Source: CAVQJU01 sp963729215 (GTDB lineage Bacteria; Acidobacteriota; Vicinamibacteria; Vicinamibacterales; CAVVIG01). From it: DNA of 64,000 bases. The stretch lies in the NCBI GenBank assembly GCA_963729215.1, contig CAVSND010000021.1:1-64000 (forward strand), in the 5' to 3' direction. Shown here piece by piece: positions 44,986 through 54,316 of the stretch (position 1 is its first letter; every line of letters begins with the position of its first letter). The position numbers were made by a program, and so were the translations under genes. Below the pieces are notes generated by a model. It had not been told where the DNA came from. It saw only the letters and a program-made list of their open reading frames with translations, and searched no databases.

Positions 44986-46200
44986 TCAGCGCTTGTCGAC
45001 GACGATCGCGCCGCCTTTCAGCACGACCTTCGTCTTCAGCATGTTCCAGTAGCCGTCCATCGGGTTGCCGTCGAGCAGCACCACGTCAGCCAGCTTGCCC
45101 GGCTCGAGCGTGCCGAGCTGGTCGCTCATCTGGATGTAGGACGCTGTGTTGGGTCCCATCAGCTTGACGATGTCCTGCATCGAGAACATGACGTTGAGAA
45201 CCTTCAGCTCCTGGTTCAGCCCGGCCAGCGGGTCATACGTGGTGTCCGTGCAATAGGCGACGATCGCGCCCTGGTCCCATGCGGTCCTCGCGTTCACCAT
45301 CGCATGGCCGGCCTCTTCACCGAGACGCACGCCGTCGACGATTCCTTCCGGCCACGGCTTGCCGTCGCGGAACCGCGGCTTGTTGTCGTCTGCGAAGACG
45401 CCGAACACGGGCGGGCCGAATCCGGTGGTCGTGAGGATCTTCGAGCCCGAGTCCGCCAGCTTCTTCGCTTCCTCTTTACTGATGAAGTTCTTGTTCGGGA
45501 GGTGCACGAACAGGCGCACGCCGGCGTCGATCCCGGCCACGAGCGCCGACGAGCTGACGGAGTGCACCTGGATCAGGACGCCGGCCTTCTTCCCCTCGTC
45601 CACGACGGCCCTCAGGACCTCCAGCTCCTGCTCGCTCGGCCCCGGCACGGGCGTGAGCGCGATCTCTCCCGTGAACCTGACGCCGGCAGCGGCCATGGCG
45701 CGAATCTCCGCACGCGCCATGTCGGGCGTGTTGTTCCGCAGCTGTACGCGGCCGGATGGAATGATGCGCGGTCCGTTGATGACGCCCTTGTCGATGTGTT
45801 CCTTGAGCGTGATGTTGCCGTCCGCGGGGCCGCCTCCCGACAGGATCGTCGTGTAACCGGCTTCGAGCAGCGCCTGCATCTGCGCCTTCTCGTTGGGACC
45901 GGTGTTGATGTGACGGTGGGCGTCGATGAACCCCGGCATGGCGGTCATGCCCTTCGCATCGATCGTCTTCAGCCCCTGCGTCGAAACAGCACCCGCAGGG
46001 CCCGGCGACACGGAGACGATCTTCCCGCCCCGCACGATGACCGTGCCCGAGGCGATCACCGTGCCGTTGCCGACGACGACGCGGGCGTTGGTAATCGCGA
46101 CGTCCTGGGCGGACACATTCGCGGCAACGAGCACGGCGGCGCTGGCGCAGGCGAGAGACGCCAGAGCCCGGCGAGTGAGCTGTCTGTGCACGATCGTCAT
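44986..46200 (-). CDS. Exported amidohydrolase (imidazolonepropionase-like), paralog 2
   Basis: The ATG at 46200 gives a basic N-terminus and signal peptide ending near VSAQD. Metal ligands start at PGFIDAHRHI; later blocks are VHSVSSS, VHLPNKNF and GTLEPGKLADVVLLDGNP. The layout matches the enzyme at 34946-36190 throughout, with about 404 residues. It probably hydrolyses a related periplasmic substrate. It starts 2 bases after the end of the cytochrome c-like gene, so they are likely co-transcribed. Confidence 0.85.
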   Translation of the reverse strand: MTIVHRQLTRRALASLACASAAVLVAANVSAQDVAITNARVVVGNGTVIASGTVIVRGGKIVSVSPGPAGAVSTQGLKTIDAKGMTAMPGFIDAHRHINTGPNEKAQMQALLEAGYTTILSGGGPADGNITLKEHIDKGVINGPRIIPSGRVQLRNNTPDMARAEIRAMAAAGVRFTGEIALTPVPGPSEQELEVLRAVVDEGKKAGVLIQVHSVSSSALVAGIDAGVRLFVHLPNKNFISKEEAKKLADSGSKILTTTGFGPPVFGVFADDNKPRFRDGKPWPEGIVDGVRLGEEAGHAMVNARTAWDQGAIVAYCTDTTYDPLAGLNQELKVLNVMFSMQDIVKLMGPNTASYIQMSDQLGTLEPGKLADVVLLDGNPMDGYWNMLKTKVVLKGGAIVVDKR

Positions 46201-46202
46201 CC

Positions 46203-46993
46203 TCAACTCCCGAAACAGGTCGAGAGCGCCTGGCGCGCCGCCGACGTCAGCTTGCTGAACGGAAACACGACGCGCTGGTCGGGGAACACATTGCTGATCG
46301 TCAGCGTCTGCGACGGCAGCGGCATGGCCCGAAGAACGACGGAGCCTGGTCCGGAGGTGCCGGCCGTCCCGTTGCCCATTTTCTCGGTCCCTTCGACCTT
46401 GTATGTCATCGGCGTCTTGCCGTCCGCGACGGCGGAGATCACACGCCCGTTTTGGGGAACGTTCGGCGACCATGCCAGCTGCATTTCACCTTCGCGCGCA
46501 TCCGCCCGGCAGGTGAGCGTGAGCCGGTACAGGTCGGGCTCGCCCTGGTTCGCCGTGGACGGCACGCCTTGCACGACGCTGACCATCAATATCGGCGCCT
46601 GTCGTTCTGACGTTCTCTCGCCGGCTGACCGTCCACTCATGGGCGCCCGCAGCCGCCGACGACAGCGCGGCGATCAGCGCCTCCTGCGTCGCCTTGTCCG
46701 GCGGCGGGATGCCCGCGGCTCCGAACGCTCCGGACTTCATCTTGCTGACGACCATGGCGGCATCGCCGGGATCCGGACGCGCGGCGTCGAAGTGTTCGAG
46801 CGACAGGCCGCCATTCATGCTCGCGTCGGTGTGACAGACGGTGCAGAACCTCCGCACGAGATCGTTCTGTTGTGCCACGGGTAAGACCACGGCAGCCGTT
46901 GGGGGATCCATCGCCGGGCTCGCGATGACACCGCCGGTCAGGAAACCCACGGCCACAGATGACGCCGGCGTACAGCCTCATTCGATCGTTCAT
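46203..46993 (-). CDS. Exported cytochrome c-like protein, two frameshifts
   Basis: MNDRMRLYAGVICG joined to VAVGFLTGGVIASP after an indel near 46945 makes a signal anchor. A cytochrome c-like motif CxxCH (RFCTVCHTD) follows, with the MKSGAFGAAGIPPP stretch supplying a possible methionine ligand as in planctomycete-type small c domains. A second indel near 46625 leads to a C-terminal beta domain with YRLTLTCRADAREGEMQL. It probably carries electrons in the periplasm. It lies upstream of amidohydrolase paralog 2. Confidence 0.65.
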
Positions 46994-47071
46994 GCCGCTA
47001 GACCATACCACTGTCCCGCAAGTGGACGGATATAGACGGATATAATCCGGGCAAGCCCAAGGCAGGTGACC

Positions 47072-49201
47072 ATGACCACGCCCATCATCGTTCGTCTGGC
47101 GGTTTCTCTCGCGTTTGCCGCCGTGGCGGTTTCGCTCGCCGCGCAGCGGCTGCGGTATCCCGAGGCGCGCAAGGACGACCACGTCGACACCTATTTCGGC
47201 GTCAAGATCGCCGACCCGTACCGCTGGCTCGAAGACGAAAACTCGGCTGACACGGCCAGGTGGGTGGAAGCCGAAAACAAGGTCACGTTCGGCTACCTCG
47301 AGGGCATCCCGTTCCGGCCGCGCATCAAGGCGCGCCTGACCACGCTGTACAACTATCCGCGCTTCACCGCGCCGACGCGGCACCAGGATTATTTCGTCTA
47401 CTCGAAGAACGACGGGCTGCAGAATCAATCCGTCGTCTACATTCAGAAAGGCCTCTCCGGAACACCGGAGGTGCTGATGGATCCGAACGGTTTTTCGGCG
47501 CAGGGCACCACGCAGCTCGCGATGCTGGTCATCTCCAAGAACGCGAAGTATGCCGCCTACTGCAAGGCGACCGGCGGCTCCGACTGGCACGATTGCTCCG
47601 TCATGGAGATCGCGAGCAGGAAGACGCTGCCCGAAGAACTGCACTGGATCAAGGTGTCCGATCTGGCCTGGAAAGACGACGGCTTCTTCTACAGCCGGTA
47701 CAGCGAGCCCGCGAAAGGCAAGGAGCTGACGGCGTCGAACGACGACCACAAGGTGTACTACCACCGCGTGGGCACGCCGCAGTCGGCCGACGAGCTGGTG
47801 TTCGAGGACACGCTGAATCCGCAGCGCTTCCACACGGTCGCGACGACCGAGGATCAGCGGTTTGCCGTGCTGGATGTCTCCGAGCGTGGCAAAGGCAAGG
47901 ACGGCAACGCGCTGTACTTCCGCGACCTCAACACGCGGGACAAGACGTGGCATCCGATTGTCTCGGAGATCACCAACGACAGCTACCATGTCATCGACAA
48001 CGTCGGCGACGCGTTTCTGATTCAGACCAACGCGAATGCGCCGAACTGGAAGGTCGTGCGGTTCGATCCGCATGCGAACGGACCGTCCCGCTGGCGCGAC
48101 ATCGTGCCGGAAAAGCCGGAAGCCATCGAGAGCGTCAGCACTGCCGGCGGGAAACTGTTCGTCACGTATCTGAAGGACGTGACGACACGCGCCTACGCGT
48201 ACCGCCCGGACGGCACGCTCGAGAACGAAGTCGATCTGCCGGGCGTCGGCATCGCGGGCGGCCTGGGCGGCAACCACGACGATGCGTTCTTCTTCTACTC
48301 GTTCACGTCCTTCACGAGCCCGTCGACCATTTACCGCTACGACATCGCCACCCGCAAATCCACGTTGTTCAGGGCGCCCGACATCCCGGATTTCAAGGCG
48401 GCCGACTTCGAGACCAAACAGGTGTTCTTTCCGAGCAAGGACGGCACGCGCGTGCCCATGTTCCTCGTGCACCGGAAGGGCCTGACGCTCGACGGCACCA
48501 ACCCCACGCTGATGTACGGCTACGGCGGGTTCAGCGTCAACACGACGCCGAACTTCAGTTCGCTCCGGCTGGCGCTCCTCGAGCAGGGTGTGGTGTACGC
48601 CTCGGTCAACATGCGGGGCGGCGGCGAGTACGGCGAGACGTGGCACCAGGCGGGCATGAAGCTGAAGAAGCAGAACGTCTTCGACGACTTCATCGCGGGA
48701 GCGGAGTGGCTGATCGCGAACAAGTACACCTCGCCGCAGCGCCTGGCGATCCAGGGCGCGTCAAACGGCGGGCTCCTGGTCGGGGCCGTCGCGAACCAGC
48801 GGCCCGATCTGTTCGCGGCCGTCGTTCAACAGGCGGGCGTGATGGACATGCTGCGGTTCCACAAGTTCACGATCGGCTGGAACTGGGTCGCCGACTACGG
48901 TTCGAGCGACAACGAGGCCGAGTTCAAGGTGCTCGCGGCCTACTCGCCGGTGCACAACGTCCGGCCGCAGAAGTATCCGGCCACGCTGATCACGACGGCC
49001 GACCACGACGACCGCGTCGTCCCCGCGCACTCGTTCAAATACGCGGCGGCGATGCAGGCCGCGCAGACCGGCGACGCGCCTATCCTGATCCGCATCGATA
49101 CGACCTCGGGCCACGGCGCCAGCAGCACCACGAAGACCATCGAGCAGACAGCGGACATCTACTCGTTCCTGTTCAAGAACCTCGGCGTCACGCCGAAATA
49201 G
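47072..49201 (+). CDS. Prolyl oligopeptidase, S9A family (709 aa)
   Basis: A signal peptide (to about LAAQR) precedes the typical start YPEARKDDHVDTYFG and DPYRWLEDE. A seven-bladed propeller follows, then the hydrolase domain with GGFSVN, RGGGEYGETWHQAG, nucleophile Ser564 in GASNGG, Asp in ADHDDRVVPAHS and His in SGHGA. It cleaves after proline in short peptides, here probably in the periplasm. The ATG at 47072 has AGGCAGG upstream; GTG two codons earlier is possible. It is intact. Confidence 0.92.
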   Translation: MTTPIIVRLAVSLAFAAVAVSLAAQRLRYPEARKDDHVDTYFGVKIADPYRWLEDENSADTARWVEAENKVTFGYLEGIPFRPRIKARLTTLYNYPRFTAPTRHQDYFVYSKNDGLQNQSVVYIQKGLSGTPEVLMDPNGFSAQGTTQLAMLVISKNAKYAAYCKATGGSDWHDCSVMEIASRKTLPEELHWIKVSDLAWKDDGFFYSRYSEPAKGKELTASNDDHKVYYHRVGTPQSADELVFEDTLNPQRFHTVATTEDQRFAVLDVSERGKGKDGNALYFRDLNTRDKTWHPIVSEITNDSYHVIDNVGDAFLIQTNANAPNWKVVRFDPHANGPSRWRDIVPEKPEAIESVSTAGGKLFVTYLKDVTTRAYAYRPDGTLENEVDLPGVGIAGGLGGNHDDAFFFYSFTSFTSPSTIYRYDIATRKSTLFRAPDIPDFKAADFETKQVFFPSKDGTRVPMFLVHRKGLTLDGTNPTLMYGYGGFSVNTTPNFSSLRLALLEQGVVYASVNMRGGGEYGETWHQAGMKLKKQNVFDDFIAGAEWLIANKYTSPQRLAIQGASNGGLLVGAVANQRPDLFAAVVQQAGVMDMLRFHKFTIGWNWVADYGSSDNEAEFKVLAAYSPVHNVRPQKYPATLITTADHDDRVVPAHSFKYAAAMQAAQTGDAPILIRIDTTSGHGASSTTKTIEQTADIYSFLFKNLGVTPK

Positions 49202-49229
49202 GCGTCACCGATCACGAAGGAGAGCACGA

Positions 49230-50066
49230 ATGGACCTCCATGAAATATTCGCTGCCGCCATCGTCACCCTGATGGCGGTCGCCTGGAAGCTGGCGGGCGC
49301 CCTCGCCCTCTGGATCGTGGGCAGCTGGCTGATTCGGTTCACGCTGCGGCTGGTGAGCGCGTCGATGTCACGGCATCAGGTCGACACGACGCTCGCGCGG
49401 TACCTGCACACCGGCCTGAGCATCGCGCTCAAGATCATCCTGATCGTCGCGATGCTCGGGTTCCTGGGCGTCGAGACGACGTCGTTTGCCGCGCTCATGG
49501 CGGCCGGCGGCGTAGCCGTGGGCGTCGCGTGGGGCGGGCTGCTGGCCAATTTTGCGGCCGGCGTCTTCCTGGTGTTCCTGCGGCCGTTCAAGGTCGGCGA
49601 CTTCGTGTCGGCGGGCGGCGTCGTCGGCACGGTGGATTCCATCGGCCTCTTTGGCACGACCATCAACTCTTCCGACAACGTCCTCAACATTGTCGGCAAC
49701 AACAAGATCTTTTCGGACACGATCCAGAATTTCTCGGCGAATCCATACCGGCGCGTGGATCTCACGGCCACGATCAGCAACGCGGTGGATCATCACCACG
49801 CCATCAAGATCCTGAAGGAAGGCCTGAAGAGGATTCCCAACGTGCTGGCGGCGCCGGAACCGACCGTGGACGTCCTGCAGTTCACGCCCGCCGGACCGGT
49901 GCTCTGCGTCCGGCCCTACTGCAAGAACGACAACTACTGGCAGGTGTACTTCGACACGAACCGGATGGTCCGCGAGGCGTTCGGCGACGCCGGCTTCCCG
50001 GCGCCTGCCCCCTCCTATACGGTGACCGGCATGCCGGCACCGCCCGCCGAGTCCGTCGGTCCGTAG
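49230..50066 (+). CDS. Small-conductance mechanosensitive channel (MscS family)
   Basis: Three N-terminal membrane helices (about 5-30, 60-80, 85-115) lead into the pore-lining helix with AAGGVAVGVAWGGLLANFAAGV. The conserved FRPFKVGDFV-like block (LRPFKVGDFVSAGGVVGTV) and GNNKIFSDTIQNFS follow. It opens under membrane tension to release solutes during osmotic downshock. GGAG precedes the ATG. The prolyl oligopeptidase gene ends 29 bases upstream. Confidence 0.9.
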   Translation: MDLHEIFAAAIVTLMAVAWKLAGALALWIVGSWLIRFTLRLVSASMSRHQVDTTLARYLHTGLSIALKIILIVAMLGFLGVETTSFAALMAAGGVAVGVAWGGLLANFAAGVFLVFLRPFKVGDFVSAGGVVGTVDSIGLFGTTINSSDNVLNIVGNNKIFSDTIQNFSANPYRRVDLTATISNAVDHHHAIKILKEGLKRIPNVLAAPEPTVDVLQFTPAGPVLCVRPYCKNDNYWQVYFDTNRMVREAFGDAGFPAPAPSYTVTGMPAPPAESVGP

Positions 50067-50146
50067 CACGACCTCGTGGAAACATCGCGAACCGCGGCTA
50101 CAATATCGGGCGGCACCGGTTTACCGGCACGCCCTTCAGGGAGGAC

Positions 50147-50944
50147 ATGATGACGAGTTCCCGCCGTGATTTTCTGAAAGTCGGAGGGATCGCTGCGGCG
50201 CTGGCGCTCCCGGGCGCCCGTTTGCTGACGGCGGAAGGCGAACCCAAACTCGGCCTGATCTTCCCCCCGCTCAACTATCCGATTCCACCCGATGCCAAGC
50301 TGCTGTATCCCACCGGCGTCGAGTTCCTGTCGGGCGGAGTGGGCCTGCCCGGCGGGATGACGCTCGCCGGCTACGACGAAGCGATCCCCCGCGTGCTCCC
50401 GGCGGCGGAAGCGCTGGCGAAGCAGGGCGCCAAGGTGATCTCCGTCTTCGGATCCTCCCTCACCTTCTATAAAGGCGCGAAGTTCAACGAGGAGCTGGTG
50501 GCGAAGGTGACAAAGGCCACCGGACGGCCGGCGACGACACAGAGCAACGGCCTCGTGGACGGGCTGAAGGTCGCCAATGCCAAACGCGTGGCCCTCGCGA
50601 CCGCATACACGGATACCGTCACCGAGCGGTTGAAGCTCTTTCTCGAGGAATACGGCTTTCAGGTGACTGCCGCCAAAGGTCTCGGCTACGAGCGGCTCCC
50701 GGACTCTGTCTCGCCGGACGTGCTGGTCAAGCTGGGCGTCGAAGCCTACGCGGCATCCAACCGGGCCGACGCCGTCGTCATGTCGTGCGGCGGGCTCCGC
50801 ACGCTCAATGTGATCGTCCCGCTCGAAGGCGAGATCAAGGTGCCGGTCGTGTCGTCAACGCCCCACGGCCTGATGAACGGCGTGCGCCTGCTCGGCGTGA
50901 GTCCGCGCTCGCAGGGCTACGGGATGGTGCTGGCAAAAGCGTAG
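50147..50944 (+). CDS. Tat-exported Asp/Glu racemase-fold protein, arylmalonate decarboxylase-like (265 aa)
   Basis: A twin-arginine signal (SSRRDFLKVGG, cleaved near LLTAE) precedes a racemase-fold domain. Blocks match arylmalonate decarboxylase: the oxyanion loop at residues 101-110 (FGSSLTFYKG) has no first cysteine, while C214 in VMSCGGLRTL corresponds to its single catalytic cysteine, and VVSSTPHGL follows. Known members decarboxylate malonates or isomerise maleate in the cytoplasm, so Tat export is unusual. The PQQ dehydrogenase gene starts 15 bases after its stop. Confidence 0.8.
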   Translation: MMTSSRRDFLKVGGIAAALALPGARLLTAEGEPKLGLIFPPLNYPIPPDAKLLYPTGVEFLSGGVGLPGGMTLAGYDEAIPRVLPAAEALAKQGAKVISVFGSSLTFYKGAKFNEELVAKVTKATGRPATTQSNGLVDGLKVANAKRVALATAYTDTVTERLKLFLEEYGFQVTAAKGLGYERLPDSVSPDVLVKLGVEAYAASNRADAVVMSCGGLRTLNVIVPLEGEIKVPVVSSTPHGLMNGVRLLGVSPRSQGYGMVLAKA

Positions 50945-50959
50945 CGAACGGAGACGCAA

Positions 50960-52174
50960 ATGGACATCCGACGGCGCGTAGCGCTGGCCGCCGTGGCCGC
51001 CAGCCTGGTTGTGGGCACTGCCGTGAACACCGCGCAGGAGGCGGCGGCGGTGCCGGCGTCCCGAATACTCGACGTCGCCGGCGGCCAGATCCGCGTCGTC
51101 ACGGTGGCGACGGGATTGTTTCATCCGTGGAGCCTGGCGTTTCTCCCCGACGGGAGCCTGCTGGTCGCGGAACGCGACGGTCGGCTGCGGATGATTCGCA
51201 ACGATCGGCTGATGCCCGAGACGGTGTGGACGTCGCCGACGCCTCCGGGCCAGACGCAGGATTCGCTGCACTCGGTGGTGGTGCACCCGCGTTTTGCCGA
51301 CAACGGCCTGGTCTACGTGTCGTACCCGAAGCCGGGTCCGCGCGGCAACACGCTCGCGATTGCCCGTGGACACCTGAAAGGCGCGACGCTCAGCGAGGTC
51401 AAGGAAATCTTCGAGGCTGACGCCTGGGAAACCAGCGGCAACCTCGCGGGCCGCATGCTCTTCGGTCCCGATGAGACGCTCTACGTCACGGTCGGCGACC
51501 GCGATCGGCTCTGCTGCACCGGCACGGAGGACAACAGCCTCCGCATGAAAGCGCAGTCGCTCGACAATCACGTCGGCAAGACGCTGCGCCTCAAGGACGA
51601 TGGCGGCGTGCCCGCGGACAATCCGTTTGTCGGCAAGGCTGGCGCGAAGCCGGAGATCTTCACCTACGGCCACCGCAACGGTTACGGACTCGCCTTCAAC
51701 CCGCAGACGCGCGAGCTCTGGCAGGCCGAGATCGGGCCGATGGGGGGCGACGAGGTCAACATCCTCATCGCCGGGCACAACTACGGATGGCCGCTCGTCT
51801 CCACGGGCCGCAACTACACCGGAACGCTCGTCTCCGATCAACCCTGGGCCCGCCCCGGCATGGACAACCCGCGCATTCACTGGGTGCCGTCCATCAGCCC
51901 GTCGAGCATCATGTTCTACACGGGCGACAAGTTCCCGAAATGGAAGGACAGCCTGTTCGTCGGCGCGCTGACGACGCGGCAGTTGCAGCGTGTCGCGTTC
52001 GGTCAGCCGTCGCAGGCGGAGCGGCGCGAGGCGTTGCTGCTGCCGCTGAACATCCGCGTCCGGGATGTGCAACAGAGCCCGGACGGATATATCTACGTCG
52101 CCACCGAACAGGCCAGCGGCCGGGGCGCCTCCGACGGGATGGTCCTGCGCATCGAGCCTAGCGGCGCACCGTGA
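50960..52174 (+). CDS. Soluble PQQ-dependent sugar dehydrogenase (Yli/aldose type), intact
   Basis: A signal peptide (to about AAAVP) precedes the propeller blocks VATGLFHPWSLAFLPDGSLLVAERDGRLR, SVVVHPRF, DNPFVG, EIFTYGHRNGYGLAFNP, EIGPMGGDEVN and NYGWP. The family uses PQQ and calcium to oxidise aldoses in the periplasm. Its insertion with paired cysteines (RLCCTGTED) is unusual. It forms a plus-strand unit with the Tat-exported racemase-fold gene. Its 3' end overlaps the convergent TIR gene by 17 bases. It is a paralog of the broken gene at 2473-3727. Confidence 0.88.
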   Translation: MDIRRRVALAAVAASLVVGTAVNTAQEAAAVPASRILDVAGGQIRVVTVATGLFHPWSLAFLPDGSLLVAERDGRLRMIRNDRLMPETVWTSPTPPGQTQDSLHSVVVHPRFADNGLVYVSYPKPGPRGNTLAIARGHLKGATLSEVKEIFEADAWETSGNLAGRMLFGPDETLYVTVGDRDRLCCTGTEDNSLRMKAQSLDNHVGKTLRLKDDGGVPADNPFVGKAGAKPEIFTYGHRNGYGLAFNPQTRELWQAEIGPMGGDEVNILIAGHNYGWPLVSTGRNYTGTLVSDQPWARPGMDNPRIHWVPSISPSSIMFYTGDKFPKWKDSLFVGALTTRQLQRVAFGQPSQAERREALLLPLNIRVRDVQQSPDGYIYVATEQASGRGASDGMVLRIEPSGAP

Positions 52175-53084
52175 AGTAGACCGGCACGTGTGATTCGGCG
52201 CCGCTGTCGGTCATCAGGGAAAACCTGATCGCGTCTCCTTCGACCGTACCTTTGTAGTAGTGCTTGTCTTCGTACGACTTCTCGCCAATCGACACCATCG
52301 ACTTGGTCGTGAAGCTCACCCGGTTGCCTTCGAGCTTCCCGTCAAGAATGCCGCGGCCGCGCTGCAGGAACGACGCCGTGCCTGACACTTCCTGGCCCGC
52401 CACCTCGAAATCGAACGTCTCGGCATAGCTGTCGCCCCAGTCGTATTTCACGGTGCCGGACCACTTGCCCCTCACGCTCGCCGCCGCTGACTCAACCTGC
52501 GCGATGGCGTGCTTCGACTGCCGATACCTGACGCCGGCGACGGTCGCGATGCCGGCAGCGGCGAGAAAAACGGCCGCCGCTGGAATCAGCCAGCGCGGCA
52601 CCCGCGGCGTCCGGGCGCCCAGTCCAGGGACCGTTTTCTGCAGGAGCTCGATCAGCTGTTCCGCGTCGGCGTGAAAGTGCGCGTCTCTCACTTCGACCGC
52701 CTGGTGAACGGCTAGCGGGCGCAGCCCTTCGGGCAGGTCCTCTGCCCGCGGCATGACGGCGCCGCTCACCAGCACGGGAATGACGCGCACGCCACGCTCG
52801 AGGGCCTTGGCGATTTCCAGGCGCACGAAGTCGCCCGGCGCATCGAGGCGCCGGACACCGTCCGGTCCCGTCAGTGTCAGCCACCGATCGCCGATGACGG
52901 CGAGCAGCGCGCTGCACTGGCTGACCTTTTCGCCGATCACCGCCGTGAAATCGTCGCCGCCCTTGATGTCGTCGAGGTCCATGAACGTCTGCTCGGGGCC
53001 GAAACGGCCGGCAAGGACGTCGAACAGGCGGCCGGCATATCCACCGCTGTCGTCACGACGGTAACTGATGAACACGCCAGGCAT
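52158..53084 (-). CDS. TIR-domain membrane protein (308 aa)
   Basis: Residues 1-150 form a bacterial TIR domain (VFISYRRDDSGGYAGRL, FMDLDDIKGGDDF, LLAVIGDRW, and FVRLE where E90 is a candidate NAD-cleaving glutamate). A transmembrane helix lies at about 164-186. The C-terminal 100 residues form a beta-sandwich-like extracytoplasmic domain (GKWSGTVKYDWGDSYAETFDFEV). TIR domains either cleave NAD+ or scaffold signalling. No recognised defence partner is adjacent, so its role is open. Confidence 0.8.
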   Translation of the reverse strand: MPGVFISYRRDDSGGYAGRLFDVLAGRFGPEQTFMDLDDIKGGDDFTAVIGEKVSQCSALLAVIGDRWLTLTGPDGVRRLDAPGDFVRLEIAKALERGVRVIPVLVSGAVMPRAEDLPEGLRPLAVHQAVEVRDAHFHADAEQLIELLQKTVPGLGARTPRVPRWLIPAAAVFLAAAGIATVAGVRYRQSKHAIAQVESAAASVRGKWSGTVKYDWGDSYAETFDFEVAGQEVSGTASFLQRGRGILDGKLEGNRVSFTTKSMVSIGEKSYEDKHYYKGTVEGDAIRFSLMTDSGAESHVPVYFTVRR

Positions 53085-53119
53085 GGAACTGCGGCGGATT
53101 GTCGTTCGAGTCGCTGACC

Positions 53120-53440
53120 CTATCGAGCGGGCCCGATGGACTCGACCTGGATGGTTTTGCCGGTGGCGTCGAGCACGCCCGTCACGGAGACCTTCTGCCC
53201 CGCGTACCCGGCTGGCGTTTTCTGATCGGTGAGCGCGTAGACTTTCTTGCCTGACAGCAACACGTAGCTCGATCCGTGCAGGTCGGCGCAGGCGACGGCG
53301 CATTCCGCGTCGGTCGGGCCCATCCGCATCGCCGCGTGACCGGCGGTGCACATGTCATCGGAGATGACGCCGGTGAACGTCTGCTTGCCGGGGGCGGCGA
53401 GCGCCGCCCCGGCAAGCAAACCAACGATCAGGTACTTCAC
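53120..53440 (-). CDS. DUF5818-like exported protein (106 aa)
   Basis: The GTG start opens MKYLIVGLLAGAALAAPG, a signal peptide. The domain TFTGVISDDMCTAGH with the cysteine-rich ECAVACADLHGSSYVLL and a closing beta strand VSVTGVLDATGKTIQV is a small OB-like fold common in these bacteria. The function is unknown. It lies 7 bases after the upstream 200-aa gene. Confidence 0.7.
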   Translation of the reverse strand: MKYLIVGLLAGAALAAPGKQTFTGVISDDMCTAGHAAMRMGPTDAECAVACADLHGSSYVLLSGKKVYALTDQKTPAGYAGQKVSVTGVLDATGKTIQVESIGPAR

Positions 53441-53447
53441 GCCGAAG

Positions 53448-54050
53448 TTATTCGCCCGGAACCATGAGGTGGGCGGTCGTGGTGCCGGCGTTCATGATCC
53501 ACACGCCGCCGCCGCGGCCGGTGTCGGGCAGCCCGAGCGTCGCCGTCGTCGCGCCAGGCACGGCAATCGTGACGTGGCCGCGCGCGCGCGCCTGCTCCGG
53601 GCCCTGAGTGTGGTAGAACACCGAGCCGAACTCGGGCTTCACGCGCGTGCCGGCCTTCTCCAGCTCGTCGAACGCGGCCTGCGCCTTCGCGCGGTCGCCG
53701 AGCGCTTCGATCTTCATGTTCTGCGCGACGCGGTCGAGATTCCCGAGCATGGTGCACTCGATCGAGAACGCCTGCTGGAGCGGAAAGCCTGACCGGTCGT
53801 AGCAAACCAGTTTGTTCGTGCCCTTCCGCAGGGTCGTATAGGTCTGGTCCGGCTTCCACTTGATGACGGTAGCCTGGTCCTTGAGATTGGCCGGAGCCGC
53901 CAGCAAGGCCATGTCGACGTCCGCCTGCGACGCGCCCGGCTCGAGCGGTGGCGGCGGTGGCGGCGGCAAGCCCCTGCCTGCCGGCGCCTGCGCGAATGCA
54001 ATAATCGAAGCCGCGACGATCCCGGCCAGACACAAGGCGATGCGTTTCAT
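53448..54050 (-). CDS. Exported hypothetical protein (200 aa)
   Basis: GGAGGATCAG precedes the ATG. The signal peptide ends near AFAQA, then a proline run (8 P). The body includes a helical region (MALLAAPANLKDQATVIKW) and a beta-rich end (GHVTIAVPGATTATLGLPDTGRGGGVWIMNAGTTTAHLMV). No family is recognised. It heads a two-gene unit with the DUF5818-like gene. Confidence 0.65.
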   Translation of the reverse strand: MKRIALCLAGIVAASIIAFAQAPAGRGLPPPPPPPLEPGASQADVDMALLAAPANLKDQATVIKWKPDQTYTTLRKGTNKLVCYDRSGFPLQQAFSIECTMLGNLDRVAQNMKIEALGDRAKAQAAFDELEKAGTRVKPEFGSVFYHTQGPEQARARGHVTIAVPGATTATLGLPDTGRGGGVWIMNAGTTTAHLMVPGE

Positions 54051-54316
54051 ACCTGATCCTCCAGTTGGCTAACCGTAGAATCTTACGCGGGGCCTGCCCC
54101 GGGCTCAAGGGGCGTCATTTCCCAGGACTTAAGGCGCATCGTGACGCCGATGTGACGTTGTCGTCCGGACGGTCGGCGTAGCGGGCAGTGCGCCCGCCCG
54201 GCGGCTCACTCTTCCCACTGAAGAGTCTGGCTAGCTCATCCATGCCTGGACGCGAGCGAAGTGCGATATGCTCGGCGTTTCGCGTCTCGGAATTATCCGA
54301 AGCGAATGCGAACCTG

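Noticed and set aside
46637..48646. 669-codon minus-strand frame
   Set aside because: It is antisense to prolyl oligopeptidase. Only its last codons (from 46993) contribute the true N-terminus of the cytochrome c-like gene.
47260..49272. 670-codon plus-strand frame
   Set aside because: It is an out-of-frame reading of the prolyl oligopeptidase gene, rich in Arg and Gly.
52158..53084. Assignment of the TIR gene to a known anti-phage system
   Set aside because: Neighbouring genes are a PQQ dehydrogenase and DUF5818-like proteins; no known partner gene is adjacent.
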